From the NCBI GenBank assembly GCA_045542415.1, contig JAZQKZ010000078.1, positions 8,175-72,174 of the forward strand: a DNA stretch of 64,000 nt, given 5' to 3'. The translations under genes and the position numbers were made by a program. This DNA is from UMGS1958 sp045542415 (GTDB lineage Bacteria; Bacillota; Clostridia; UBA1381). Below are positions 9,058 through 17,836 of the stretch, one piece after another. Each line of letters opens with the position of its first letter. Positions within the stretch are counted from its first letter, which is position 1. Below the pieces are notes generated by a model. It was not told where the DNA came from. It worked only from the letters and a program-made list of their open reading frames with translations, and searched no databases.

Positions 9058-10068
9058 TCACCCATGTACGCATTCTGCAATGTAGCGCTCCAATGCCGCC
9101 CATTGCTCTACTAAGCCTGATTTTATTTCAAAGTCAATTTCCGGAACCCGTGTAATCATTCTGATAAGCTGCTGCGTCTCAAAACCGCCTGCACTTATCA
9201 GATACTTTTCCGCAACAAACGGTGCGGCTCCTATTGCCGATGCGACCTCATACTTGTTTTTGCTGCCGCAAAGCTTGGTTTTCAAAATCTTTTCCGCACT
9301 GCCCTCTAAAAGATAAAGTATTCCGAATGCACTCTCGCTTGAGGTACGCAGCTCGTTAACTACTTTCATAGCCTTGTCCGCATTGCGTGCCATTATTGCG
9401 TCGGTCAGGTCAAATATCTTTATTGACATTGCTTTTGACACTACTCTGTCAATATCGCTTTTCGTTATTTCTCCGTCACAGTAGGACAGGAGCTTGTTAA
9501 ACTCATTTGACAGATTGCTAAGTCCCGGATCGACTATTCCGACAAGATACGCCGCACAGTCCTTTGACATCTTTACCTTTGCCTTTAATGCCTGACGGTT
9601 TACCCATGTTATGAGATCCGACTCACTCTGATATTTGAACTCTACTGCAAGCCCTGCCTTTTGCAAAGCCTTATACAGTACGCCTCTTTTATCAACCTCG
9701 CTCTCGTTGAATACTACAACGGCATCCTCCGATGTACGCTTAAGCTTTTCGAGCCAGAACTGTTTGACTTCCTCCGTTGCTTTTTTGAAGATTTTTGAAT
9801 CACGGATAATTATAAGCTTCCTGTCCGCCATCATCGGAAATGTTTCCCATGCATCGTCATAAGCAGAAAGCGGAATATCCGTACCCTCAAGCTTCAGATG
9901 ATTAAATTCCGGAAATCCGTTATCGGGAACAAGCTCCTCTATTTTCTTTTCATATGTTCTTTTTATATACTCCTCTTCACCGTAGAATAAATATACCGGT
10001 CTGAGCTTACCCTGAGAAAGCTCAGTCTTTAATCCTACAATATCCGAACCTGCACTGCTCCTCGCCAT
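9058..10068 (-). CDS. holA: DNA polymerase III subunit delta
   Basis: Clamp-loader subunit that opens the beta clamp. The 336-residue length and N-terminal GKLRPVYLFYGEEEYIKRTY are typical; the segment LSQGKLRPVYLFYG is the AAA+ start with a degenerate P-loop. The helical C-terminal domain (QQLIRMITRVPEIDFEIKSG) matches the family. Stand-alone monocistronic arrangement between two terminators and its own promoter. It starts at an ATG preceded by AAGGAAAT. Confidence 0.95.
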   Translation of the reverse strand: MARSSAGSDIVGLKTELSQGKLRPVYLFYGEEEYIKRTYEKKIEELVPDNGFPEFNHLKLEGTDIPLSAYDDAWETFPMMADRKLIIIRDSKIFKKATEEVKQFWLEKLKRTSEDAVVVFNESEVDKRGVLYKALQKAGLAVEFKYQSESDLITWVNRQALKAKVKMSKDCAAYLVGIVDPGLSNLSNEFNKLLSYCDGEITKSDIDRVVSKAMSIKIFDLTDAIMARNADKAMKVVNELRTSSESAFGILYLLEGSAEKILKTKLCGSKNKYEVASAIGAAPFVAEKYLISAGGFETQQLIRMITRVPEIDFEIKSGLVEQWAALERYIAECVHG

Positions 10069-10198
10069 TTGATTTCCTTTCCTATATAATGTATATTTTT
10101 CAAATAAACGGAAATAATCCTTATGTTACAAAAATATTTCACAAAAATAATTTGTATGCACTCCGCATTGTACCGGAATCTAAAATTTACATATGCTA

Positions 10199-10227
10199 AT
10201 TATAGCATATAATTACCGTATTTTCAA
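10199..10227 (-). promoter_or_regulatory. holA promoter inside a palindrome
   Basis: On the minus strand TTGAAA (10222-10227) and TATAAT (10199-10204) are 17 nt apart, with an extended TGC before the -10. The -10 lies inside the palindrome TATGCT-AATTAT-AGCATA (10192-10209), which recurs almost unchanged before the COG0523 GTPase gene. Confidence 0.75.
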
Positions 10228-10311
10228 TAGATTTGTGCGAATGTTACACGAATTTACCACTAATATTACAGATTTGTTACAAGTTCACTACAAAATAATC
10301 TCAAAAAAGGG

Positions 10312-10340
10312 TTGACAAATTAATTTTATTGGTGTATAAT
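10312..10340 (+). promoter_or_regulatory. Consensus sigma-A promoter for the NlpC/P60 gene
   Basis: TTGACA (10312-10317), 17-nt spacer, TATAAT (10335-10340), all consensus bases. The start codon is about 95 bases further on. The 368-base gap 10069-10436 otherwise holds only the divergent holA promoter and AT-rich sequence. Confidence 0.9.
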
Positions 10341-10436
10341 AGCTTTTGTAATGATTTTGTAACATTAGTAATTTTTATGTAATGAAGCAGCAATTTTTGA
10401 AACATACGCTGTTTTTATATTAGGAGGTTTTATTTA

Positions 10437-11642
10437 ATGAAGAACTTTAAGCATTCAATGTTAGCGGTAATCGCAGTTGCAATGATAAGTTCGCTGGCTG
10501 CCGTACAGGCAAAGGATTTTAAAAACACAGCAGATATCGTGAGCAAGCTTACTACAGGCTCACACACTAACAGTATTTCAGTTGAACAGGAAGAATTTGA
10601 GAATACATCTCAAAAGGAAGCAGAGCAGGCTCGTATAGATATTGAAACAACACCCGAGGCTGCAGCGAAGAGCAATCTCGAAACAGGTTATGTATCACTT
10701 ACAAGCGGTACACTTAATGTAAGAAATAACCCCTCGGTCGAGGCGGAGGTTATTGACTCTCTTGACGCATGTGAAGAGGTAAAAATCCTTTCAAGCTCAG
10801 ACGGCTGGCTTACCGTATCATATGAGGGCGGCAAGACAGGCTATGTAAGCAGCAGCGAAATCACAAATGACAAGGCAGATGCAGAGTATAACGCTATGCA
10901 TTATGAAAACTACAAGAAAGCACAGGTAATGACATACGGTGACGTTGTTAATGTACGTTCATCAGCAAGCAAGGAATCATCAGTTATTACACAGCTTTCA
11001 GACGGTACAGAGGTTGTAACACTCTGGTCGGAGGGCGATTTTATAAAGATTGCCTATGGTGCAGATTATAACGAGGGCTATGTAATTAACACATCACTTG
11101 ACCTCACAGGCGAGTGGGTTGATAAGGACGTAGTTTCGGACAGACAGGTAAAGGTAGCCGAGGAAAAAGCTGCGAAGGAGCGTGCAGCAGCAGAGGCTGC
11201 AGCAGCGGAGCAGGCGAAGAAGAATAAGTCAAAGGCTTCAGCGTCAGATTCATCAAACGGTGCTCCGGCGGCGTCATCAAAGGGACAGGCTATCGTTAAT
11301 ACAGCAAGAAAATACCTTGGAGTTCCTTATGTATGGGGTGGTACATCACCGAGAGGCTTCGACTGTAGCGGACTTGTACAGTATGTATGCCGTCAGAATG
11401 GTATCAGCGTAAACAGAGTGGCAGCTGACCAGTCAAGAAATGGAAGATATGTAAGCCGTGACAATCTCCAGCCGGGTGACTTAGTATTCTTCGCAAAGCG
11501 TGGAAGAATCAACCATGTAGGTATTTATATCGGAAACGGAAACATGATACACGCACCGCAGACAGGTGACGTTGTAAAGGTTTCATCAATCAACACATCA
11601 TACAGAACAAGCACATATGCCGGTGCTCGTCGAGTATATTAA
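10437..11642 (+). CDS. Secreted SH3 - NlpC/P60 peptidoglycan endopeptidase
   Basis: Predicted cell-wall DL-endopeptidase of 401 residues. A signal peptide ends near AAVQAKD (about residue 25). Two bacterial SH3 domains follow: about 80-145 (SGTLNVRNNPS, GWLTVSYEGGKTGYV) and about 160-222 (GDVVNVRSSAS, EGDFIKIAYG). A Lys/Ala-rich linker leads to the C-terminal NlpC/P60 domain, with catalytic Cys310 in RGFDCSGLVQYV, His360 in INHVGIYIG and His372 in MIHAPQ. It has its own full-consensus promoter and AGGAGG site, so it is probably well expressed. It may be a vegetative hydrolase for daughter-cell separation or wall turnover. Confidence 0.95.
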   Translation: MKNFKHSMLAVIAVAMISSLAAVQAKDFKNTADIVSKLTTGSHTNSISVEQEEFENTSQKEAEQARIDIETTPEAAAKSNLETGYVSLTSGTLNVRNNPSVEAEVIDSLDACEEVKILSSSDGWLTVSYEGGKTGYVSSSEITNDKADAEYNAMHYENYKKAQVMTYGDVVNVRSSASKESSVITQLSDGTEVVTLWSEGDFIKIAYGADYNEGYVINTSLDLTGEWVDKDVVSDRQVKVAEEKAAKERAAAEAAAAEQAKKNKSKASASDSSNGAPAASSKGQAIVNTARKYLGVPYVWGGTSPRGFDCSGLVQYVCRQNGISVNRVAADQSRNGRYVSRDNLQPGDLVFFAKRGRINHVGIYIGNGNMIHAPQTGDVVKVSSINTSYRTSTYAGARRVY

Positions 11643-11670
11643 TTGCTTTTACCCAAAGCAAACCCCGAAT

Positions 11671-11719
11671 CCGCCGTGAAGAGCAAGCTCCCAAAAGTTC
11701 TTCACGGCGGAAAAATTTT
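11671..11719 (+). terminator. Terminator of the NlpC/P60 gene
   Basis: A 12-bp stem, ccgccgtgaaga (11671-11682) with tcttcacggcgg (11699-11710), is followed by an A/T-rich tail ending in TTTTT. Confidence 0.85.
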
Positions 11720-11721
11720 TC

Positions 11722-11750
11722 TTGACATTTTTATCGGTATGTGTTATTAT
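11722..11750 (+). promoter_or_regulatory. Promoter of tRNA-Leu
   Basis: TTGACA (11722-11727), 17-nt spacer, TATTAT (11745-11750), 20 bases before the tRNA. Confidence 0.85.
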
Positions 11751-11770
11751 ATTAAATGTTGATAATATAC

Positions 11771-11854
11771 GCCGCTGTGGTGGAATTGGCAGACGCAACG
11801 GACTCAAAATCCGTCGGAGTAAAATCCGTATCGGTTCGACCCCGATCAGCGGCA
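11771..11854 (+). tRNA. tRNA-Leu (anticodon CAA)
   Basis: Acceptor gccgctg (11771-11777) pairs with cagcggc (11847-11853), discriminator A. The anticodon loop ctCAAaa reads UUG. A long variable arm (cggagtaaaatccg) and T-loop ttcgacc identify a class II leucine tRNA. CCA is not encoded. Confidence 0.97.
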
Positions 11855-11863
11855 TTCAAAAAA

Positions 11864-11889
11864 GCACTTGCTATGCAAGTGCCTTTTTT
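11864..11889 (+). terminator. Terminator of tRNA-Leu
   Basis: gcacttgc (11864-11871) pairs with gcaagtgc (11875-11882), then a run of six T. Confidence 0.88.
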
Positions 11890-12030
11890 GTTGTTTATTT
11901 ATAACCAAATTATGAATATTGCTTTAAAATCTTATAAATTTCATGGTAATTTTTATTTATTTTGTTGACTTAATTCTCAATAAATGCTATAATTAAATTG
12001 AATGATACGGACTGCGGCGGGGTGATAGTT

Positions 12031-12672
12031 ATGATTAAAAAAGTCATATTTGATATGGACGGACTGATTTTTGATTCGGAGCGTCTGTTTATGGAATGTC
12101 TTAAAGAGGAAATGGCTTTATATGGCTATTTGCTTACGGAGGATATTTATGTAAATACACTCGGCCTTGCCCGTAATGATTGCAGAGAATATATGAAAGC
12201 TGTTTTCGGAAGTAATTATCCGTTTGATGAGATAAGTGATGCGGCACGAAAACGTATTGCGGCACTTGCACAAAAGGGGCTGCCGGTGAAGCGGGGGATA
12301 GAAGAGCTTTTAAAATTTCTTAAAAGCAGAAAAATTACCTGCACTGTAGCCTCCTCGACCGAAACTGGGTTTATACGGTTATATCTGGAGAGTGCCGGTC
12401 TTTTGCAGTATTTTTCGGAGCTTGTCGGCGGCGAGACGGTGGAAAAATCCAAGCCGGAGCCGGATATTTTCTTAAAGGCTCTGGGCAATTGTGAAAAAGC
12501 GGAGGCGGTTATATTTGAGGACAGCGAAAACGGAGTGATTGCCGCACAGCGTGCCGGGATAGATGTTATTTGTATCCCCGACATGAAGCGTCCGTCGGAC
12601 AGCGTACTTGACAATGTTATGGCATGTCTTAACCATGCAGGCGAAGCGATTGGAATGGAGATGTTTAAATGA
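12031..12672 (+). CDS. HAD superfamily phosphatase (subfamily IA, beta-phosphoglucomutase-like)
   Basis: Cytoplasmic phosphohydrolase or phosphomutase of 213 residues. Motif I is DMDGLIFDSE (nucleophile and acid Asp), motif II SST within TVASSTETG, motif III the Lys of KSKPEPDIF, and motif IV IFEDSENG. A helical cap between motifs I and II fits subfamily IA. The substrate is unknown. The ATG at 12031 was chosen over an upstream in-frame TTG because GGGGTGA lies just before it and motif I begins a few residues in. First gene of an operon; its stop overlaps the alarmone synthetase start by 4 bases. Confidence 0.9.
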   Translation: MIKKVIFDMDGLIFDSERLFMECLKEEMALYGYLLTEDIYVNTLGLARNDCREYMKAVFGSNYPFDEISDAARKRIAALAQKGLPVKRGIEELLKFLKSRKITCTVASSTETGFIRLYLESAGLLQYFSELVGGETVEKSKPEPDIFLKALGNCEKAEAVIFEDSENGVIAAQRAGIDVICIPDMKRPSDSVLDNVMACLNHAGEAIGMEMFK

Positions 12673-13295
12673 GCAAGGAAATCTCACCGCAGGAATTTTA
12701 CGGTGAAAAGTTTATATACCTTGAGGGTGCAATAATTGAGCTTACCTCACGGCTTGATATTATAAGAAAATACAAGATTGCCAACAGCGACCGTGACCCG
12801 ATTGAGCATTATACAACCCGTGTCAAGTCGGTTGCGAGCATGAAAGAGAAGTTAAAAAGACGAGGCTTCCCCGAAGAGGTTGACTATGTTTTCGGGAATA
12901 TATACGATGCCGCAGGAATACGGGTAATCTGTACTTATATTGATGATGTGTATGCTGTGGCAAATATGCTCATGAGTCAGGAGGATATTACCGTTATTGC
13001 GATAAAGGATTATATTAAAAATCCAAAGGAAAGCGGATACCGCAGCTATCATATCATTGTGCAGCTGCCGCTGCATGTCGGCGAAAAGACGGTTGATGTA
13101 TATGCTGAAATACAGTTTAGGACAATGTCTATGGATTTCTGGGCGAGTCTTGACCATAAGCTTAAATACAAGCAGGATATCCCGAATGCTAATCTTATCG
13201 CAAAGGAGCTGCGGCGTTTTGCGGATGAGCTTGCGTCAACAGAAATGAACTTCCAGGCAATCCGCGACATGATAGACGGAAAAACAGAGTTTTAA
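12669..13295 (+). CDS. relQ: Small alarmone synthetase, RelQ/YjbM type
   Basis: Makes (p)ppGpp from GTP/GDP and ATP. It consists of one RelA/SpoT synthetase domain without hydrolase or regulatory domains, 208 residues as in B. subtilis YjbM. Seen are IEHYTTRVKSVASMKEKLKRR, DAAGIRVICTY, KNPKESGYRSYH (G-loop) and EIQFRTMSMDFWASLDHKLKYK. The start overlaps the HAD gene (ATGA) and a response regulator follows after 13 bases, so stringent signalling is co-expressed with a two-component system. The RelQ-versus-RelP choice rests on overall resemblance. Confidence 0.92.
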   Translation: MSKEISPQEFYGEKFIYLEGAIIELTSRLDIIRKYKIANSDRDPIEHYTTRVKSVASMKEKLKRRGFPEEVDYVFGNIYDAAGIRVICTYIDDVYAVANMLMSQEDITVIAIKDYIKNPKESGYRSYHIIVQLPLHVGEKTVDVYAEIQFRTMSMDFWASLDHKLKYKQDIPNANLIAKELRRFADELASTEMNFQAIRDMIDGKTEF

Positions 13296-13308
13296 ATGAG
13301 GTTTTATT

Positions 13309-13977
13309 ATGAAGATTTTAATTGCAGATGATGAAAAAGAGCTTGCCCGTGCAATATCGGTTGTACTTCAACACAGCGGCTATGAGGTTGACTGCGCCCA
13401 TGACGGGGTGCAGGCTATTGAAATGCTTAGTTCCGCAAGCTATGATGCTTACATACTTGATATTATGATGCCGCACAAAAGCGGTATTGAGGTGCTGGAG
13501 TATATACGCAATTCGGGCATTTCATCACCGGTTATCATGCTCAGTGCCAAGGCTGAGATTGATGACCGCATACACGGTCTTGATGCAGGCGCAAATGACT
13601 ACATGACAAAGCCGTTTGCAATGGGGGAGCTGCTTGCACGGTTAAGAGCTGCAACGAGAAACCTCGTTTCTGAGGCACCTGCACTCATTCGATTCGGAAA
13701 TCTTACGCTTGATAAGGATACCTTTGAAATAAGCAACGGCACCTCCTCGTTTATTCTCGGTAATCTGGAGTTTGAGATGCTTTTTATGCTTATTCAGGCT
13801 CAAAACCGTGAAATAGAGCCGGAGCAGTTTATAGAAAAGGTATGGGACGGTGACGGAGAAATTGACGAAGTACGTCTCTATATTTCATATCTGCGTAAAA
13901 AGCTTGATGCACTCGGTGCAGATACGGTTATAACCAAATCTGTATATGACACTTATAAGCTTGAGAGTAAGGTATAA
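13309..13977 (+). CDS. OmpR/PhoB-family response regulator
   Basis: Receiver domain (about 1-118): acidic pocket ADDE, phospho-acceptor Asp53 in YILDIMMP, switch region VIMLSAKAE and Lys in MTKPFAMGE. The winged-helix DNA-binding domain (about 125-222) holds FILGNLEFEMLFMLI and DEVRLYISYLRKKLDALGA. The kinase gene follows 9 bases later. The target genes cannot be read from the window. Confidence 0.95.
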   Translation: MKILIADDEKELARAISVVLQHSGYEVDCAHDGVQAIEMLSSASYDAYILDIMMPHKSGIEVLEYIRNSGISSPVIMLSAKAEIDDRIHGLDAGANDYMTKPFAMGELLARLRAATRNLVSEAPALIRFGNLTLDKDTFEISNGTSSFILGNLEFEMLFMLIQAQNREIEPEQFIEKVWDGDGEIDEVRLYISYLRKKLDALGADTVITKSVYDTYKLESKV

Positions 13978-13986
13978 GGTGAAAGT

Positions 13987-15240
13987 ATGGTAAATAAATT
14001 CAGACGCAGACTTCTCATTGCTACTATGAGTGCGGTCACGTTGGTGATGGCACTTATATTTGCCGCAACGAATATGATGAACTACATACATATTGCCTCA
14101 AGTGCAGACGATATGCTGACTTTGATTGCACAGAATAACGGTGTTATTCCGTCACGTTCGGCGGAGACCTTTAATGACGTACTCACTGAGGAGAGTCAGT
14201 ATCAGACACGTTATTTTATAGTACAGCTTGACCGTGAGGAGAATATTATTGATATAAATACCTCGCATATTGCGGCTACAACACCGCAAACAGCGGCGGA
14301 ATACACATGGAAGATTCTCTCGGACGGCACGAGCAGCGGATATATGGAAATATACAGATACAAGGTATCGCCGACTGATTTCGGAAAAATAGTGATTTTC
14401 CTTGATTGCAGTCTCCAGCTCAGTTCGTATTTTTCTATGATGGCAACATCCGGGGCAATAGCTCTGACGAGTGCATTTGTGATATTCCTTGTGATATTTC
14501 TGTTCTCCAAGCGTTTTATAAGACCGATGGTTGACAGCATTGAAAAGCAGAAGCGTTTTATCACCGATGCGGGACACGAATTAAAGACACCGCTGGCAAT
14601 TATCAACGCAAATGTTGAGGTTATGGAGCTTATGGGCGGCAATAACGAGTGGACGGACAGTATCAAAAATCAGGTAGCACGGCTTGATCAGCTTGTAAAA
14701 AGTATGTTACAGCTTGCCCGTATGGAAGAGAACACTCTGACTCCGGTATTTCTTGAATTTGACCTCACCAAGGCATTTCTTGAAATCACAAAGCCGTTTG
14801 AAATAATGGCACAGCAGAAAAACCGCAACCTTACAATACGGGCGCAGGATAATATAAAGCTCTACGGCGACGAGTCGGCAATCAGAAACCTTATATCCAT
14901 ACTTGTTGATAATGCGATAAAATATTCAACGGAAAACGGTATAATCGAGGCGACATTAAGACGTGACGGCAAGGCAATAAAAATCAAGGTGAGAAACAGC
15001 TCTGATCCGGAGAGGGACGATAATTTAAATCGGTTATTTGACCGTTTTTACCGTCCTGATTCGGCACGTTCGAGGGAATCCGGCGGCTTTGGTATAGGTC
15101 TTTCAATGGCACAAACCATCGTTGATTCACACAAAGGAAAAATATCCGCCCAACGTGAAACCGGCGGATATGTAAGCTTTAATGTTATTTTTAAGTCGGT
15201 GCAGAATGCAGGCAAAAACAGCAAGAGGCTGTTAAGGTAA
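13987..15240 (+). CDS. Sensor histidine kinase
   Basis: Membrane kinase partner of the adjacent response regulator. One membrane segment at about residues 10-32, an extracytoplasmic sensor region of about 120 residues, and a second segment at about 150-178. The dimerisation/phospho-acceptor domain has the H-box FITDAGHELKTPLAII. The ATPase domain has an N-box (LVDNAIKYS), a degenerate DRFYR F-box and the G-box GGFGIGLSMAQ. No HAMP domain is evident. The sensed signal is unknown. Last gene of the operon; a terminator follows. Confidence 0.95.
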   Translation: MVNKFRRRLLIATMSAVTLVMALIFAATNMMNYIHIASSADDMLTLIAQNNGVIPSRSAETFNDVLTEESQYQTRYFIVQLDREENIIDINTSHIAATTPQTAAEYTWKILSDGTSSGYMEIYRYKVSPTDFGKIVIFLDCSLQLSSYFSMMATSGAIALTSAFVIFLVIFLFSKRFIRPMVDSIEKQKRFITDAGHELKTPLAIINANVEVMELMGGNNEWTDSIKNQVARLDQLVKSMLQLARMEENTLTPVFLEFDLTKAFLEITKPFEIMAQQKNRNLTIRAQDNIKLYGDESAIRNLISILVDNAIKYSTENGIIEATLRRDGKAIKIKVRNSSDPERDDNLNRLFDRFYRPDSARSRESGGFGIGLSMAQTIVDSHKGKISAQRETGGYVSFNVIFKSVQNAGKNSKRLLR

Positions 15241-15250
15241 TATACGCTGA

Positions 15251-15272
15251 AAGGGGCTTTGCCCCTTTTTTA
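15251..15272 (+). terminator. Terminator of the HAD-relQ-two-component operon
   Basis: aaggggc / gcccctt stem with a TTT loop and a T tract. A second hairpin, cggcttgg (15287-15294) with ccaagccg (15307-15314), lies beyond it and may serve the convergent deacetylase gene. Confidence 0.85.
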
Positions 15273-15322
15273 TTTACAATAAATTACGGCTTGGGGGAGT
15301 ACACCGCCAAGCCGATAATTCC

Positions 15323-16153
15323 TTATTTCGCAAGGTCTGTCAGACTGTAAAATTCATATCCAAGCTCCCTTGCTGAATCGATGATGTCACCCAATGCCTC
15401 TGCATTGTCCGAGGATACCGCATGCAAAAGAATTATGGCACCGTTATGCAGATACGGGACTACCTGAGAGTATGCATGGTCCTTGCCCTTTTGCATATTT
15501 ATATCCCAGTCCTTGTATGCCATGCTCCACATTATCGTCCTGTATCCCTCTGCCTGTGCTATTGCAAGTACACGCTCGCTGTATTCGCCCTCCGGCGGAC
15601 GCATATATTCCATTTTATAGCCGTACAGCTCCTCGCATTTTGTACGCAGCTTGTTAAGCTCCGACCTGACCGTTGCCACCGGCTGATTGGGTAGGTTCAG
15701 ATGATTTACTGTATGGTTGCCAACAACGTGTCCGTCATCAATCATTCTTTCTATCAGCTCCGGCTGGCTCTCAAGGTACGGTCCGGTAACGAAAAATGCT
15801 GCTGTAACCTCCTTTTGTGCAAGCACATCAAGTATTTTCGAGGTGTAACCGTTTTCATAGCCCTCGTCAAAGGTAAGATAGAGCCGCTTATCATCACGGT
15901 GATCAATGTAATAGCCTCCGTTTTCCTCCAGAATACTCCTTTCCTTATCACCAATCTGCGGCTCCGTACCTTTATTACGCACAAATCCCCAGCCAACTCC
16001 CTTTGAATCAAGCTCCTCGTAGCTTTTTGACGGATTTCGTGTGGGTGCTGTTGTTACTGCCGGCAGAGGTTCGGTGGTTGAAACGGGTACAGACGTGGTG
16101 CATGAGCCTAAAAGCATCGTCATAATAACGGGTATGAAAATCAGCTTCTTCAT
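15323..16153 (-). CDS. pdaA: PdaA-like polysaccharide deacetylase lipoprotein
   Basis: A 276-residue CE4 deacetylase with a lipoprotein signal (LLGSC). It has the TFDEGYENGYTSKIL motif that marks the PdaA group, HTVNH (metal His), MRPPEGEYS, and LLHAVSSDN. In spore formers PdaA deacetylates muramic acid during muramic delta-lactam formation in the spore cortex, so a sporulation role is possible but not proven here. It is the second CE4 gene in the window, and its sequence differs clearly from the one at 8 kb. It is convergent to the histidine kinase gene. Confidence 0.9.
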   Translation of the reverse strand: MKKLIFIPVIMTMLLGSCTTSVPVSTTEPLPAVTTAPTRNPSKSYEELDSKGVGWGFVRNKGTEPQIGDKERSILEENGGYYIDHRDDKRLYLTFDEGYENGYTSKILDVLAQKEVTAAFFVTGPYLESQPELIERMIDDGHVVGNHTVNHLNLPNQPVATVRSELNKLRTKCEELYGYKMEYMRPPEGEYSERVLAIAQAEGYRTIMWSMAYKDWDINMQKGKDHAYSQVVPYLHNGAIILLHAVSSDNAEALGDIIDSARELGYEFYSLTDLAK

Positions 16154-16381
16154 ATATAATACACTCCGGTTTTTATTTGTTATTCTATCGTATTCGCTGA
16201 TATGTGAATTTATTACTGTGTAGATTTATTGCCGAAAACAACAGGAATATATGTGCAAAATAAATAAAAAAGTGTCGTATAAATCGTATAAAATTTGTCA
16301 CATAATAAGATAGAAATAAAAATCTATTTATGATATGATTATGCTGTATAATTTTTTATTTAATGGAGGTAAAATTATCTA

Positions 16382-17638
16382 ATGGACGGAGACAGTATGG
16401 GGCAAATTTTACTTATTGCCGCATGTATATTGATGTCGTCATATTTTTCGGCATCAGAAACAGCATTTTTCTCAATGAACAAAATACGCATTAAGAACAT
16501 GGCAACAGCCGGTGACAAGAGAGCAGAGCTTGTTTTGAAGCTCGCAGAGGATTACGATAAATTGCTTTCCTCAATTCTTATAGGAAACAATATCGTAAAT
16601 ATTGCCAGCTCATCGATTGCAACAGTATTATTTGTAAATTGGCTCGGAAATTCGGGAATTTCGATTTCAACTGCGGTTATGACGGTAGTTGTGCTTATGT
16701 TTGGAGAAATCACTCCCAAGAGTCTTGCAAAAAATTCGCCGGAAACATTTGCGTTGTTCTCAGCTCCTATATTAAGGGTAGTAAACATCATTTTATCACC
16801 GCTTAATTTCATATTTTTGCTTTGGCAGAAGCTTGTATATTTAATCGTTAAGCCGCCGGAGGACAGAGGTGTTACGGAAGAGGAGCTTCTCACAATGGTT
16901 GAAGAGGCTGCGGAGGACGGCGAGATTGACTCACACGAGAGTGAGCTTATCAGAAATGCAATCGAATTTAACGACATCGAGGTTATGGATATACATACCA
17001 ACCGAGTTGACGTTGTTGCAGTGGATGTTGAATCGACCTATGCTGAGCTTGAGGAGGCGTTTGAGGAAAACGGTTATTCAAGACTGCCCGTATATGCAGA
17101 GTCTATTGATAATATAATAGGTATCCTTAATCAAAAGGACTTCACAAAGGAAGACGAAAAGGATTTCAATATAAGACAGGTAATGAATAAGCCTGTATTC
17201 GTTGTTCCGTCAATGAAGATTTCACAGCTTTTAATGCACCTGCAGAAGGAAAAATCGCATATGGCGGTCGTTATCGATGAATACGGCGGTACTGTGGGTA
17301 TTGTTACTCTGGAGGATATTTTAGAGGAGCTTGTAGGCGAAATCTGGGATGAGCATGATGAGGTAATCGAAAATATCGAGGAAATAGGTGAGAATAAGTA
17401 TAAAGTACTTTGCAACTGTGACCTTGACGATTTATTCGAGAGGTTTGACATGGATGAAGAAATTGATATAACATCTGTGGGCGGTTGGGTTATTGACCAG
17501 TTTGACAGAATTCCGGAAATCGGCGAAAGCTTTGAATATAAAGGTCTTCATGTAACTGTTTCGGAGCGTGACGAGCGTCATGTTCTTGCCGTAACGGTTA
17601 AGGTTGAAGAAAAGAGTGACGAAGACGAGGATGAATAA
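16382..17638 (+). CDS. CNNM/CorC-family membrane protein (HlyC/CorC)
   Basis: An N-terminal CNNM (DUF21) domain (about 1-190) has several membrane segments and the family motif SASETAFFSMNKIR. It is followed by a CBS pair (about 205-325, with RLPVYAESIDNIIGI and HMAVVIDEYGGTVGIVTLEDI) and a C-terminal CorC/HlyC domain (about 335-410). Related proteins export or regulate Mg2+ (CorC, MpfA); the older hemolysin name is not informative. The C-terminus is strongly acidic. It starts at ATG 16382 after GGAGGT and is alone between promoter and terminator. Confidence 0.93.
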   Translation: MDGDSMGQILLIAACILMSSYFSASETAFFSMNKIRIKNMATAGDKRAELVLKLAEDYDKLLSSILIGNNIVNIASSSIATVLFVNWLGNSGISISTAVMTVVVLMFGEITPKSLAKNSPETFALFSAPILRVVNIILSPLNFIFLLWQKLVYLIVKPPEDRGVTEEELLTMVEEAAEDGEIDSHESELIRNAIEFNDIEVMDIHTNRVDVVAVDVESTYAELEEAFEENGYSRLPVYAESIDNIIGILNQKDFTKEDEKDFNIRQVMNKPVFVVPSMKISQLLMHLQKEKSHMAVVIDEYGGTVGIVTLEDILEELVGEIWDEHDEVIENIEEIGENKYKVLCNCDLDDLFERFDMDEEIDITSVGGWVIDQFDRIPEIGESFEYKGLHVTVSERDERHVLAVTVKVEEKSDEDEDE

Positions 17639-17644
17639 TAACAG

Positions 17645-17677
17645 CCACTTCGGGGCATTTGCTCCGGAGTGGTTTTT
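17645..17677 (+). terminator. Terminator of the CNNM gene
   Basis: A stem formed by ccactt-cgggg and gctccgg-agtgg is followed by TTTTT. Confidence 0.8.
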
Positions 17678-17767
17678 GTTTTCTGAGCGGTTTGATAAAA
17701 AAATCGCAATCAATGACAAAAATATTTCAGTAAAACACTGCTTTTTTATAAAGCTTGCATAAAAGTC

Positions 17768-17796
17768 TTGCAAAGATTGTTAAAATAGTGTATAAT
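17768..17796 (+). promoter_or_regulatory. Promoter of the KdgK-like kinase gene
   Basis: TTGCAA (17768-17773), 17-nt spacer, TATAAT (17791-17796). The same TTGCAA -35 is seen before the pectin permease genes. Confidence 0.8.
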
Positions 17797-17836
17797 AAAA
17801 AGCAAGAGGATTTTATAAAAAAGGGAGGAATTACAT

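Noticed and set aside
12216..12614. A minus-strand frame opposite the HAD phosphatase gene
   Set aside because: All HAD motifs lie on the plus strand and the antisense frame has no ribosome site or recognisable domain.
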